Assembly: GCA_964599655.1 (NCBI GenBank)
Contig: CAZRGV010000065.1
Location: 1-32,932, forward strand
Reading direction: 5' to 3'
Length of the DNA stretch: 32,932 bases
Source of the DNA: CAZRGV01 sp964599655
Lineage (GTDB): Bacteria > Planctomycetota > Planctomycetia > Isosphaerales > Isosphaeraceae
The position numbers and the translations under genes are program-made. Each line of letters begins with the position of its first letter. Within the stretch, counting starts at the first letter, position 1. The notes beneath the pieces were generated by a model that did no database searches, had not been told where the DNA came from, and was given only the letters and a program-made list of their open reading frames with translations. Positions 1-7,239 of this stretch are shown one piece after another.

Positions 1-542
1 AGTTCCTCGTCGACGACGAGCACAACTTCTACTTCATCGAGGTCAACGCCCGCATCCAGGTCGAGCACCCGGTGACCGAGCTGGTCACCGGCATCGACCT
101 CATCAAGCAACAGATCCGGATCGCCGCCGGTGAGCCCTTGACCCTGAAACAGACGGACATTCCGCAGATCGGCCACGCCTTCGAGTGCCGCATCAACTGC
201 GAGGATCCCGACCATAACTTCCGTCCCTCGCCGGGAACCATTCAGGGCCTCCGGCTTCCCGGCGGCTATGGCGTGCGGTGGGATTCTCACGTCCAGGTCG
301 GGTACACCGTGCCGCCGAACTACGACTCGATGGTCGGCAAGCTGCTCGTTCACGCCCCCAACCGCGCCGAGGCGATGGCCGTCATGCGGCGCGCGCTCGA
401 CGAACTTCAGGTCGAGGGTATCGCCACGACCCTTCCGCTGCATCGCCGCATCTTCCGCAACCCCGACTTCGCCGAGGGCCGCGTCGACACCACCTGGGTC
501 GAGCGGGTCCTTCTTCCCGGCCGCTCGCCGACCGGCCCCTGA
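1..542 (+). CDS. accC: Biotin carboxylase subunit of acetyl-CoA carboxylase (3' part)
   Basis: This is the C-terminal part (about 179 residues) of the ATP-grasp enzyme that carboxylates biotin on the carrier protein, the first step of fatty acid synthesis in the cytoplasm. The reading frame is open from the left edge with codons starting at base 3. The first visible residues contain FIEVNARIQVEHPVTE, the metal/ATP-binding segment typical of AccC. Downstream are GHAFECRINCEDP, FRPSPG, YDSMVGKLLVHA and the GIATT segment of the biotin carboxylase C-terminal domain, in the usual order, and the protein ends where the family normally ends. A homologous domain occurs in propionyl-CoA and pyruvate carboxylases, but the stop soon after this domain favours the stand-alone subunit. 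The start, and any upstream accB, lie outside the window. It is convergent with the ClpV gene, 97 bases away. Confidence 0.93.
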   Translation, partial: FLVDDEHNFYFIEVNARIQVEHPVTELVTGIDLIKQQIRIAAGEPLTLKQTDIPQIGHAFECRINCEDPDHNFRPSPGTIQGLRLPGGYGVRWDSHVQVGYTVPPNYDSMVGKLLVHAPNRAEAMAVMRRALDELQVEGIATTLPLHRRIFRNPDFAEGRVDTTWVERVLLPGRSPTGP

Positions 543-639
543 GCGAGCGACCGAGTTGGCTTGAAGTAAGTCGACTCGATCGAAACGCGCGAGGGGCGCC
601 GCGGCGCGGAATGGTCGCCGGTTCGTCCCTCGCTCGGTT

Positions 640-3315
640 TTAGGAGATCTCGTACTGGAACGCCCCCTTGTCGTCGACCGTGACGTGAACCTTCGAGATT
701 GCTTCGCCGTTGGCCATGCGGGTCAGGAAGGCCTCGGACATCTCGGGAAGCAGGGTGCGGGTCAGGATGTGATCGACGTTGCGGGCGCCGCTCTCGACCT
801 CGCGGCAGCGGCCGGCGACGCTTTCGACGAGGGCGTCGGTATAGCTGAACTGGGCCTTGTGGTTCTCCCTCATCCGCTGGGCGATCCGGCTGAGCTGGAG
901 CCTGATGATCTGCTTCATCACGTCGTCGGTGATCGGATAGTAGGGCACGACGATCATGCGGCCGAGCAGCGCGGGCGGGAAGACCTTCAGGAGGTCGGGG
1001 CGGAGGGCCTCGGCCAGTCCGTGGGAGTCGGGTCTCGTGTCCGGATCGGCGCAGAGCTTCATCACCGTGTCGGTGCCGACGTTCGAGGTCAGCAAAATCA
1101 CGGTGTTCTTGAAGTCGATCTCCCGCCCCTCACCATCTTCGAGCATGCCCTTGTCGAAGACCTGGAAGAACAGCTCCATGACGTCCGGATGGGCTTTCTC
1201 GACCTCGTCGAGCAGAACGACGCTGTAGGGCTTGCGGCGTACGGCCTCGGTCAAGACGCCGCCTTCGCCGTAGCCGACGTAGCCGGGAGGCGAGCCCTTG
1301 AGGCTGGAAACCGTGTGCGCTTCCTGATACTCGGACATGTTGATCGTGATGAGATTTCGTTCGCCGCCGTAGAGGGTGTCGGCCAGGGCCAGGGCGGTCT
1401 CGGTCTTGCCGACGCCGCTTGGCCCGACGAACATGAACACACCGATGGGGCGCCTCGGATCGGTCAGGTTCGCCCGGGCGGTGCGAATGCGCTGGCTGAC
1501 GGCATCGAGCGCGTGCGGCTGGCCGATCACGCGTTCCCCCAGCTTCTCCTGAAGATTCAAGACGGTTTTGATCTCGTCGGCCAGCATTTTGCCGACGGGG
1601 ATGCCGGTCCAGCCGGCGATGACCTCGGCGATGGTCTGGGAGTCGACGCAGACTTGCATCAAGGGCGTTTCGCCCTGAATCTTCCGGAGCTCGTCGGTCC
1701 TGGCGTCGAGTTCTCCTTGAAGCTTGGTTTCCTCGGGCGAGGGGTCGGTCGCCTGTCCGTTCGAGGATGCCTTGCGTTCGGAGTGGAGGGCCTCGATCTG
1801 GTCGCGAATTCCTCGGATTTGCTCGACGAGTTTTCGCTCGGTCTCCCAGCGCTGTTCGAGTTCTCCGAGCCGGCGTTCGGCGTTGGCCAGGGCCTGGGTC
1901 TTCTCGGCCATTCGTTCGTCGTGGCGGGCGCCGGTGGCGCGTTCACGCTCGAGGATGCCGAGTTCGACCTTGAGGTGGTCGATCTCGCGGCGGCAATCCT
2001 CCACGGCGGGCGGGATCGCGCTCTGGCCGATCGCCACCCGGGCGCAGGCCGTGTCCAGAAGGCTGACGGATTTGTCGGGCAACTGCCGTCCGGGAATGTA
2101 ACGGGCCGACAGCTTCACGGCGGCCTCGACCGCCTCGTCGAGAATCCGGACGCCGTGGTGCTTTTCCAGCATTCCGGTGATGCCTCGCATCATGATGATG
2201 GCGCGGTCCTCGGACGGTTCCTCGACCTTGATGACCTGGAACCGTCGGGCGAGGGCGGCATCTTTCTCGAAGTATTTCTTGTACTCGGCCCAGGTCGTCG
2301 CGGCGATCGTGCGAAGGTCGCCGCGAGCCAGGGCGGGCTTGAGCAGGTTCGCGGCGTCCCCCTGGCCCGCCTGGCCCCCGGCGCCGATCATCGTATGGGC
2401 CTCGTCGATGAAGAGGATGATCGGCACCGGCGAGGACTTCACCTCGTTGAGCACCTGCTTGAGCCGGTTTTCGAACTCTCCCTTGACCCCGGCTCCGGCC
2501 TGGAGCAGGCCGAGGTCCAGAGTTCGCAGCTCGACGTTTTTCAGCACCGGCGGCACGTCCCCGGCGGCGATCCGAAGGGCGAATCCCTCGACGACCGCGG
2601 TCTTTCCCACACCAGCCTCGCCGGTCAGAATCGGGTTGTTCTGGCGGCGACGGATCAGGATGTCGACCATCTGTCGGACCTCGGAGTCTCGCCCGAGGAC
2701 TGGGTCGATCTTCCCTTGCCTGGCCCGTTCGGTCAGGTTGATGGTGTACTGGTCGAGCGCCGGCGTGCGGCTCGGCTTCGCCGGACCGCCAGGCCCCGCG
2801 GCCGCGGCGTCCTCGCCCCGAGGTCCGGCCCCCGCCTCGTCTTCCGCCGAGCCGGCGATCAGCTTGGGAAGGTTCGCGAAGAGGGTCTCCGTCGAGATCT
2901 TGGCCAGCTCCCTGGAGGCCTCTCGGAACTGGCGGCCGAAGGTTTCCTCGCTCAAGAGCGCCAGCAGAAGTACGCCTGAACGGATCTTCGGCATTTGATA
3001 TTGCACCGAGGCGAGGAGCCACGCCTCACGGGCCAGGCGCTCGATGCTCGGAGAAAGCGCCGGCGTGCGCGCGTTTCCGGTCTTGAAGCCGTCGATGGCG
3101 CGGGTCAGATCGCGCAGCAGATGCGAGACGTTGACCTCAAAGTACTTGAAGATTCGAGTTAGGTCGGTCTCAGGGGCCTCGGCCAGCTTGAAGAACCAGT
3201 GCTCCACCTCAACGTTATAATTCGTCCGCGAGACGCAAAGGCCGGCGGCCGCCTGGAGTGCATCGACACATGTTTTATTGAGGGTCTTGATCAACGCCGC
3301 GGTTTCCAGGCCCAT
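640..3315 (-). CDS. tssH: Type VI secretion ATPase ClpV/TssH (AAA+ disaggregase)
   Basis: 891-residue class I Clp/Hsp100 ATPase. ClpV disassembles contracted type VI secretion sheaths in the cytoplasm. The N-domain (about 1-155) reads like ClpV, with NVEVEHWFFKLAE at 34-46, rather than ClpB. The first AAA+ domain has Walker A GEAGVGKT at 232-239 and Walker B FIDEAH at 302-307, followed by the family-typical TWAEYKKYFEKDAALARRFQ (341-360). A coiled-coil middle domain lies at about 440-545. The second AAA+ domain has GPSGVGKT at 631-638 and LLDEVEKAH at 701-709. I chose the ATG at 3315 because AGGAGG lies six bases upstream; the frame stays open to 3492, but that extension is not family-like. 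No other T6SS gene is visible in the window: upstream is a tRNA and downstream a convergent accC, so it appears to be an orphan or detached gene. ClpB is the main alternative. Confidence 0.88.
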   Translation of the reverse strand: MGLETAALIKTLNKTCVDALQAAAGLCVSRTNYNVEVEHWFFKLAEAPETDLTRIFKYFEVNVSHLLRDLTRAIDGFKTGNARTPALSPSIERLAREAWLLASVQYQMPKIRSGVLLLALLSEETFGRQFREASRELAKISTETLFANLPKLIAGSAEDEAGAGPRGEDAAAAGPGGPAKPSRTPALDQYTINLTERARQGKIDPVLGRDSEVRQMVDILIRRRQNNPILTGEAGVGKTAVVEGFALRIAAGDVPPVLKNVELRTLDLGLLQAGAGVKGEFENRLKQVLNEVKSSPVPIILFIDEAHTMIGAGGQAGQGDAANLLKPALARGDLRTIAATTWAEYKKYFEKDAALARRFQVIKVEEPSEDRAIIMMRGITGMLEKHHGVRILDEAVEAAVKLSARYIPGRQLPDKSVSLLDTACARVAIGQSAIPPAVEDCRREIDHLKVELGILERERATGARHDERMAEKTQALANAERRLGELEQRWETERKLVEQIRGIRDQIEALHSERKASSNGQATDPSPEETKLQGELDARTDELRKIQGETPLMQVCVDSQTIAEVIAGWTGIPVGKMLADEIKTVLNLQEKLGERVIGQPHALDAVSQRIRTARANLTDPRRPIGVFMFVGPSGVGKTETALALADTLYGGERNLITINMSEYQEAHTVSSLKGSPPGYVGYGEGGVLTEAVRRKPYSVVLLDEVEKAHPDVMELFFQVFDKGMLEDGEGREIDFKNTVILLTSNVGTDTVMKLCADPDTRPDSHGLAEALRPDLLKVFPPALLGRMIVVPYYPITDDVMKQIIRLQLSRIAQRMRENHKAQFSYTDALVESVAGRCREVESGARNVDHILTRTLLPEMSEAFLTRMANGEAISKVHVTVDDKGAFQYEIS

Positions 3316-3369
3316 CGCACACCTCCTGACTCGACGCCTTAAAATCCGATCGGTCGCAGCGCCAACGTG

Positions 3370-3398
3370 ATGGTAAACGGTGCGCCGATCCTTTTCAA
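3370..3398 (-). promoter_or_regulatory. Candidate sigma70-type promoter of clpV
   Basis: On the minus strand TTGAAA (3398-3393) and TACCAT (3375-3370) are separated by exactly 17 bases, matching five of six and four of six consensus positions. This would give a leader of roughly 45-50 bases before the ClpV ATG, which has a perfect Shine-Dalgarno. The call rests on sequence only. Confidence 0.45.
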
Positions 3399-3580
3399 AT
3401 CCTCGAATAAAATCACGCCAGGAAAATGTCCAGACGGGGCCTGAACCTCGATCGACGTGGGAGGGAGGGCCTCCGAAATGGACCCGGGCCATGACACGGG
3501 GCGCCGCGTCCTCATCGTCCGGCTCGGCTCAGCGTTCCGGCTCGGTGATCGGCCAGGTTCGCAAGGGCGCCTTGGAGCGA

Positions 3581-3676
3581 CGGGAGCGTATGGGAATCGA
3601 ACCCACCAACGACGTGTCTCCATGCCGTTCACAGGTTTTGAAGACCAGGCGGGGCACCAGCCACCGAAACGCTCCC
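3581..3676 (-). tRNA. selC: tRNA-Sec (anticodon UCA)
   Basis: A 96-base minus-strand sequence folds as a bacterial selenocysteine tRNA that reads UGA. The acceptor stem is 8 bp (GGGAGCGT pairing with ACGCTCCC) and stacks on a 5 bp T stem with loop TTCGATT, giving the 8+5 arrangement of bacterial tRNA-Sec. The discriminator base is G, and CCA is not encoded. The D arm has a long 6 bp stem (CGG/GGC with GCC/CCG, one bulged U) closed by TGGT. The anticodon loop is CTTCAAA, with the anticodon at complement 3639-3641. The anticodon stem contains one U-U mismatch. The long variable arm has a 6 bp stem, AACGGC with GTCGTT including one G-U. The mismatch and bulge are slightly unusual and could mean early decay, but the overall geometry is intact. 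selA, selB, selD and any selenoprotein gene are not in this window. Bases 3316-3580 and 3677-3848 around it show no gene. Confidence 0.87.
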
Positions 3677-3848
3677 CCGATCTCAACGACGAGACGCACT
3701 TCTCGCATTTTTAAGGAGCAAGACCACCAAAGGCGCCGTGGCGCGGCTGGCTCGATTGGAGCCCGGTCTGGCCTCTGGAAAGACCATTGTTGGCTCGACG
3801 GGTCCGCTTCGCAAGAGACTCGGAAGGAAACTTCGACCTCCGCCGACG

Positions 3849-4544
3849 TCAAGAGGGCCTCCGGCATCCAGGACGACCTGATCGGGCGGACTCGACGACC
3901 TGTCTGACCTTGCTGGCGTCCGTGACGCCGCCCTGCGAGACCGCCGAGCCGAGATGGAGCTCTTCGACGCCGGCGTCAAGGAGCCGAGGAAGGTCAACGA
4001 GCCGGAGACGACCTCCCGCCATCACGACGATTCGACCCGCGGCCTTCCGGACCAGTCCGGCCAGTCGGTCGAGCCCCTCCCGAGCGGTCGCCGCCTGGCC
4101 GGAGGTGAGGATGCGGTCGATCTTCAGGCCAACCAGGGCTTCGAGGGCCTCATCGGGGTTGGGCACCTCGTCGAAGGCCTTGTGGAACGTGACCGACAAG
4201 GGACGGGCCCGCTCCGCGAGCGCAGTCAGGCGGTCGAGGTCGATCGTGCGGTCGGGTCGAAGGACGCCGAGGACGACCCCGGCGGCTCCCAGCGATCGCG
4301 CCGTGTCGACGTCGTGTTCCATGACGTCGAACTCGACCTCGGAGTATTGGAAATCGCCCGCGCGCGGCCGGATGAGCACGTGAACGGGGATCGACAGGCG
4401 GCGGCAGGCCATGGCGATCGCCCCGGCGCTGGGGGTTACGCCTCCCACGTCGAGATGCTCGCAGAGCTCGACGCGATCGGCCCCGCCTCGCTCCGCGGCC
4501 TGGGCCGATTCCACCCCCTCGACACAGATCTCGACGACCGGCAT
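3849..4544 (-). CDS. cutC: CutC family protein
   Basis: 231-residue TIM-barrel protein of the CutC family, historically linked to copper homeostasis; the biochemical role is still debated. Family signatures are visible in order: VEICVEGVESAQAAERGGADRVELC near the N-terminus (about 3-27), GGVTPS, VLIRPRAGDFQYSEVEF, VTFHKAFDE, KIDRILTSGQ and IVVMAGG. The ATG at 4544 is preferred over a GTG at 4568 because GGAGG lies about ten bases upstream of it and the family begins near here. It is transcribed divergently from the sulfatase at 4761; the 216 bases between hold a candidate promoter for cutC. Nothing else in the immediate neighbourhood is a copper gene. Confidence 0.9.
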   Translation of the reverse strand: MPVVEICVEGVESAQAAERGGADRVELCEHLDVGGVTPSAGAIAMACRRLSIPVHVLIRPRAGDFQYSEVEFDVMEHDVDTARSLGAAGVVLGVLRPDRTIDLDRLTALAERARPLSVTFHKAFDEVPNPDEALEALVGLKIDRILTSGQAATAREGLDRLAGLVRKAAGRIVVMAGGRLRLVDLPRLLDAGVEELHLGSAVSQGGVTDASKVRQVVESARSGRPGCRRPS

Positions 4545-4574
4545 GGCGTGCCCTCCTCCGTGGCTCACTATCCT

Positions 4575-4601
4575 ATTATGCTATTCTTGTCTTTGCAGAC
4601 A
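4575..4601 (-). promoter_or_regulatory. Candidate -10 and inverted repeat upstream of cutC
   Basis: On the minus strand CATAAT (4580-4575) matches five of six bases of the -10 consensus. An inverted repeat TGTCT-N4-AGACA at 4588-4601 sits just upstream, over the expected spacer and -35 position, and no good -35 is visible. This arrangement suits an activator or repressor site, but the repeat is short and could be chance. Confidence 0.25.
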
Positions 4602-4760
4602 CTCAGAATTCCCGGGGCACGGCCTTCGAGGTCGCCCTGGGAGGTCCGGCGGAGTAGGATTGGAGATCCGAGGTCACGCCCGCGAACCGAGGTCCGGTCC
4701 TCGCTCTCGTTGTTGAACCGCTGGAACCCTGATGCTGGTACGCGCGAAGGAATCAACACC

Positions 4761-6239
4761 ATGAAGTGGAACCTCCGTCGGGTGGCGACGATCACCCTGG
4801 CTCTTGGACTGACGATCACGGTTCCGGCGCTCGCCCGGCCGGACCAGCCGGCGAGGTCGTCCGGCTCTCGGCCGAACATCCTGCTGATCATGCCGGACCA
4901 GCTTCGAGCGCAGTCGATCGGCTGCATGGGAAATCCCGAGGTTCATACCCCCAACCTGGACCGGCTGGCCTCGCAGGGTCTTTTGCTTCGCAACACGCTG
5001 GCGAACACGCCGGTTTGTTGTCCGGCGCGGGCGATTTTGCTGACCGGACAGTATGCCCACAAGAACGGCGTGGTGGCCAACGATCTCCGGCTTCGAGAGT
5101 CGGCCACCACGATCGCCGAGATTCTCGCCGAGAACGGCTACCGGACTGGATTTATTGGCAAATGGCACCTGGACGGCGGGCCGAGGCTCCCCGGCTTCAT
5201 CCCCCCCGGACCGAGGCGGCAGGGCTTTCAGTACTGGGCCGCCAGCGAATGCAGCCACACCCATTTCCGACCCACGTACTTTCGCGATGACGCGACACCG
5301 ATCACCGACAACCGCTTCGAGCCCGAGGTCTGGACCGACCGCGCCATCGAGTTCCTCCGCCAGGATGGCGATCGGCCGTTCTTCCTCGAGGTTGCGATGG
5401 GCCCGCCGCACGATCCCTACGGAGCGCCCAAATCGTACATGGAGCGGTACGATCCGGCCAAACTGACGATGCGACCCAACTGGCAAGAGGGAGTACCGGG
5501 CGGAGACCGCAAGGCGATCGCGGCCTACTACGCGGCGATCACCGCTGTCGACGACCAGATCGGACGCCTGTTGACGGCGCTCAAGGACCTCGGCCTGGAG
5601 GACAACACGATCGTGATCGTGACCTCTGATCACGGCGACATGCTCGGGTCGCACGGAATGCGACTGAAGCGCAAGCCCTGGGAGGAATCGATCCGGGTTC
5701 CGGGCATTGTCCGCTATCCGGCCGGGATCAAGCCCGGTCAGGTCTCCGACGCGCTGGTCTCGCACGTCGATCTTGCCCCGACCTTGCTCGGCCTGTGCGG
5801 CCTGGACGTACCGCCCGCCATGCAAGGGAGCAACCTCGCGCCGCTGATTCTCGGTCGAACGAAGCAGGGGCCGGACTCGGCGTTCTTCCAGATTTTCGTG
5901 CCGTTCGCGGGGGACGTTTCTCCGAAGCCCTGGCGAGGTGTCCGCACGGAGCGTTACCTGTACGCTCGCACGGAGGAAGGCCCCTGGCTCCTGTACGACC
6001 TGAAGGCCGACCCGTTCGAGCAAACGAACCTGGCGAACGATCCGGCGCACGGCTCGCTCCGCGATCAGATGGAGGCCAGGCTGGCGGCCTGGATGGAGAA
6101 GACCGGCGATTCCTGGTCGTTCAACTCAACGGCGCTCGTCGAGGACAAGGGCCGGCTTTACCGCTTTGAGGCGTTCTACACGATCCAGGAGTACCTCGAC
6201 TGGGCCGCCAAGCACCCCGATCAGGCGCCGAAGGATTGA
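4761..6239 (+). CDS. Exported type I sulfatase
   Basis: 492-residue alkaline phosphatase-superfamily sulfatase that hydrolyses sulfate esters, probably on sulfated polysaccharides or small esters outside the cytoplasm. A signal peptide is clear (positively charged start, hydrophobic 9-20, cleavage likely after VPALA at about 25). The catalytic formylglycine motif is C86-C-P-A-R90 followed by LLTGQ, and the metal-site MPDQ lies at 44-47. The later VTSDHGDMLGSHG supplies further metal and sulfate ligands, and the C-terminal LYDLKADPFEQTNLA is typical of the family. Because the active residue is Cys, maturation needs a formylglycine-generating enzyme or anSME, not seen here. The ATG at 4761 is chosen because it opens the signal peptide and has AAGGA upstream; the frame is open much further upstream but without family similarity. 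The substrate cannot be told from sequence. Confidence 0.93.
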   Translation: MKWNLRRVATITLALGLTITVPALARPDQPARSSGSRPNILLIMPDQLRAQSIGCMGNPEVHTPNLDRLASQGLLLRNTLANTPVCCPARAILLTGQYAHKNGVVANDLRLRESATTIAEILAENGYRTGFIGKWHLDGGPRLPGFIPPGPRRQGFQYWAASECSHTHFRPTYFRDDATPITDNRFEPEVWTDRAIEFLRQDGDRPFFLEVAMGPPHDPYGAPKSYMERYDPAKLTMRPNWQEGVPGGDRKAIAAYYAAITAVDDQIGRLLTALKDLGLEDNTIVIVTSDHGDMLGSHGMRLKRKPWEESIRVPGIVRYPAGIKPGQVSDALVSHVDLAPTLLGLCGLDVPPAMQGSNLAPLILGRTKQGPDSAFFQIFVPFAGDVSPKPWRGVRTERYLYARTEEGPWLLYDLKADPFEQTNLANDPAHGSLRDQMEARLAAWMEKTGDSWSFNSTALVEDKGRLYRFEAFYTIQEYLDWAAKHPDQAPKD

Positions 6240-6272
6240 GCCTTCTGGGTCGACGAACCAAGCAGCAACCGG

Positions 6273-6309
6273 GGCGTTGCGGGAGGAACGCAAACCCTCC
6301 CGCGATGCC
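6273..6309. terminator. Strong hairpin in convergent spacer, likely bidirectional terminator
   Basis: GGCGTTGCGGGAGG (6273-6286) pairs with CCTCCCGCGATGCC (6296-6309) over 14 positions with two G-U wobbles and a nine-base loop. It lies 34 bases after the sulfatase stop and abuts the stop of the convergent cnoX, the expected place for a shared terminator. There is no T-run on either side, so it may act by structure alone. Confidence 0.6.
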
Positions 6310-6311
6310 AG

Positions 6312-7172
6312 TCAGAGAACGAACGAGAGCCGGCGGCGGTAGTCGCTGACGACCTCGGAATCGGCGGGCATGAGCTGGAAGATGGCCAGCATCAGCTTTC
6401 GAGCTTCCTCACCGACGCCCTTGCGGTCTCGCTCGACCAGATCGAGGCAAATCTCGAGGGCTTCGACGTACTGCCTTGCGGCGGCGAGGGCCTCGGCCAG
6501 CTTGAAGCGGAGTTCGAGGTTCAGGGGATCGGCGGCCAGGGCGGCTCGCGCCGCGTCGACGTCGCCGGCTTCCTCGGCACCCTCACGCAAGGTGAGCTCG
6601 GCCTTGAGGGCCTCGGCCTCGGGCTCCAAGAACCCTCGGCGTTCCAGCGATTCGAGGATCGAGTGACATTCGACGGTCTGGCCCTGAGCCAGCAGAACCC
6701 GGGCCAGGCCGATCTTGGCCTTGATCATGTTGGGGTCGCGTTCCAGGATCTCGCGATACTTCGCCTCGGCGGCGGCCGGATTGTCGGCCTCCAGATGCCT
6801 CGCCTCATTGACCGCCAGTTCGGCCTCGGTCGGCATCAACTGGTCGAGCCAGTTTCGGATGGTGGTTTCCGGAATCACTCCGACGAAGGAATCGACGATC
6901 TGGCCGTCTCGCACGGCGTAGACGGCCGGAATCGATCGGACGCCGAAGCCGGCGGCGATGTCGGGAACCTTCTCGGTATCGGCTTTGACCAGCAGAAACC
7001 GGCCCTGGTATTCGTTGGCCAGTTTCTCCAGAATCGGGGCCAGCATCCGGCAGGGCTGACACCAGGCGGCCCAGAAGTCGACGACCACGGGAATCTCCCG
7101 AGACCGCTCGACCACGTCGCGCTGGAACGTTTCGGTTGTCGCTTCGATGATGAATGGGCTGTTTTCGCTCAT
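6312..7172 (-). CDS. cnoX: CnoX/YbbN-type thioredoxin-TPR chaperone
   Basis: 286 residues, almost exactly the length of E. coli CnoX (YbbN). The N-terminal thioredoxin fold (about 5-110) carries VDFWAAWCQPC with the redox pair C38 and C41, and the cis-proline region RSIPAVYAVRDG. The C-terminal half is TPR-like (AEAKYREILERDPNMIKAKIG and repeats). Family members are cytoplasmic holdases that protect proteins against oxidative damage and hand them to GroEL or DnaK. Having CxxC rather than the SxxC of E. coli suggests retained reductase activity, as reported for Caulobacter CnoX. The ATG at 7172 is chosen because the thioredoxin domain begins there; no strong Shine-Dalgarno is visible. It is the last gene of a minus-strand run, 67 bases after the nitrilase-like gene. 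Confidence 0.9.
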   Translation of the reverse strand: MSENSPFIIEATTETFQRDVVERSREIPVVVDFWAAWCQPCRMLAPILEKLANEYQGRFLLVKADTEKVPDIAAGFGVRSIPAVYAVRDGQIVDSFVGVIPETTIRNWLDQLMPTEAELAVNEARHLEADNPAAAEAKYREILERDPNMIKAKIGLARVLLAQGQTVECHSILESLERRGFLEPEAEALKAELTLREGAEEAGDVDAARAALAADPLNLELRFKLAEALAAARQYVEALEICLDLVERDRKGVGEEARKLMLAIFQLMPADSEVVSDYRRRLSFVL

Positions 7173-7239
7173 GGAGATCAGTGTAGAAGATCCCTCAATG
7201 CGAGGCAACCGCGAGCCACGTCGCTCGCGTCCTCGCCTC

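Noticed and set aside
543..639. Inverted repeat in the convergent accC/clpV spacer as a terminator
   Set aside because: The GAGCGAG and CTCGCTC copies are about 90 bases apart and do not form a compact hairpin; nothing else is convincing.
685..2979. 764-residue plus-strand open frame opposite ClpV
   Set aside because: It lies entirely antisense to a clear AAA+ gene; the composition is that of a high-GC shadow frame.
3316..3580. Possible small gene between clpV and the tRNA
   Set aside because: Only a promoter-like pair for clpV is seen; no frame with a start and coding character.
3380..3907. Plus-strand frames across the tRNA-Sec region
   Set aside because: They have no family similarity and overlap the tRNA in antisense; the T-loop bases are what look like GIEPT in one of them.
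3954..4760. Upstream extension of the sulfatase frame and the frames antisense to cutC
   Set aside because: The sulfatase begins with its signal peptide at 4761; the upstream frame runs through cutC in antisense and has no family similarity.
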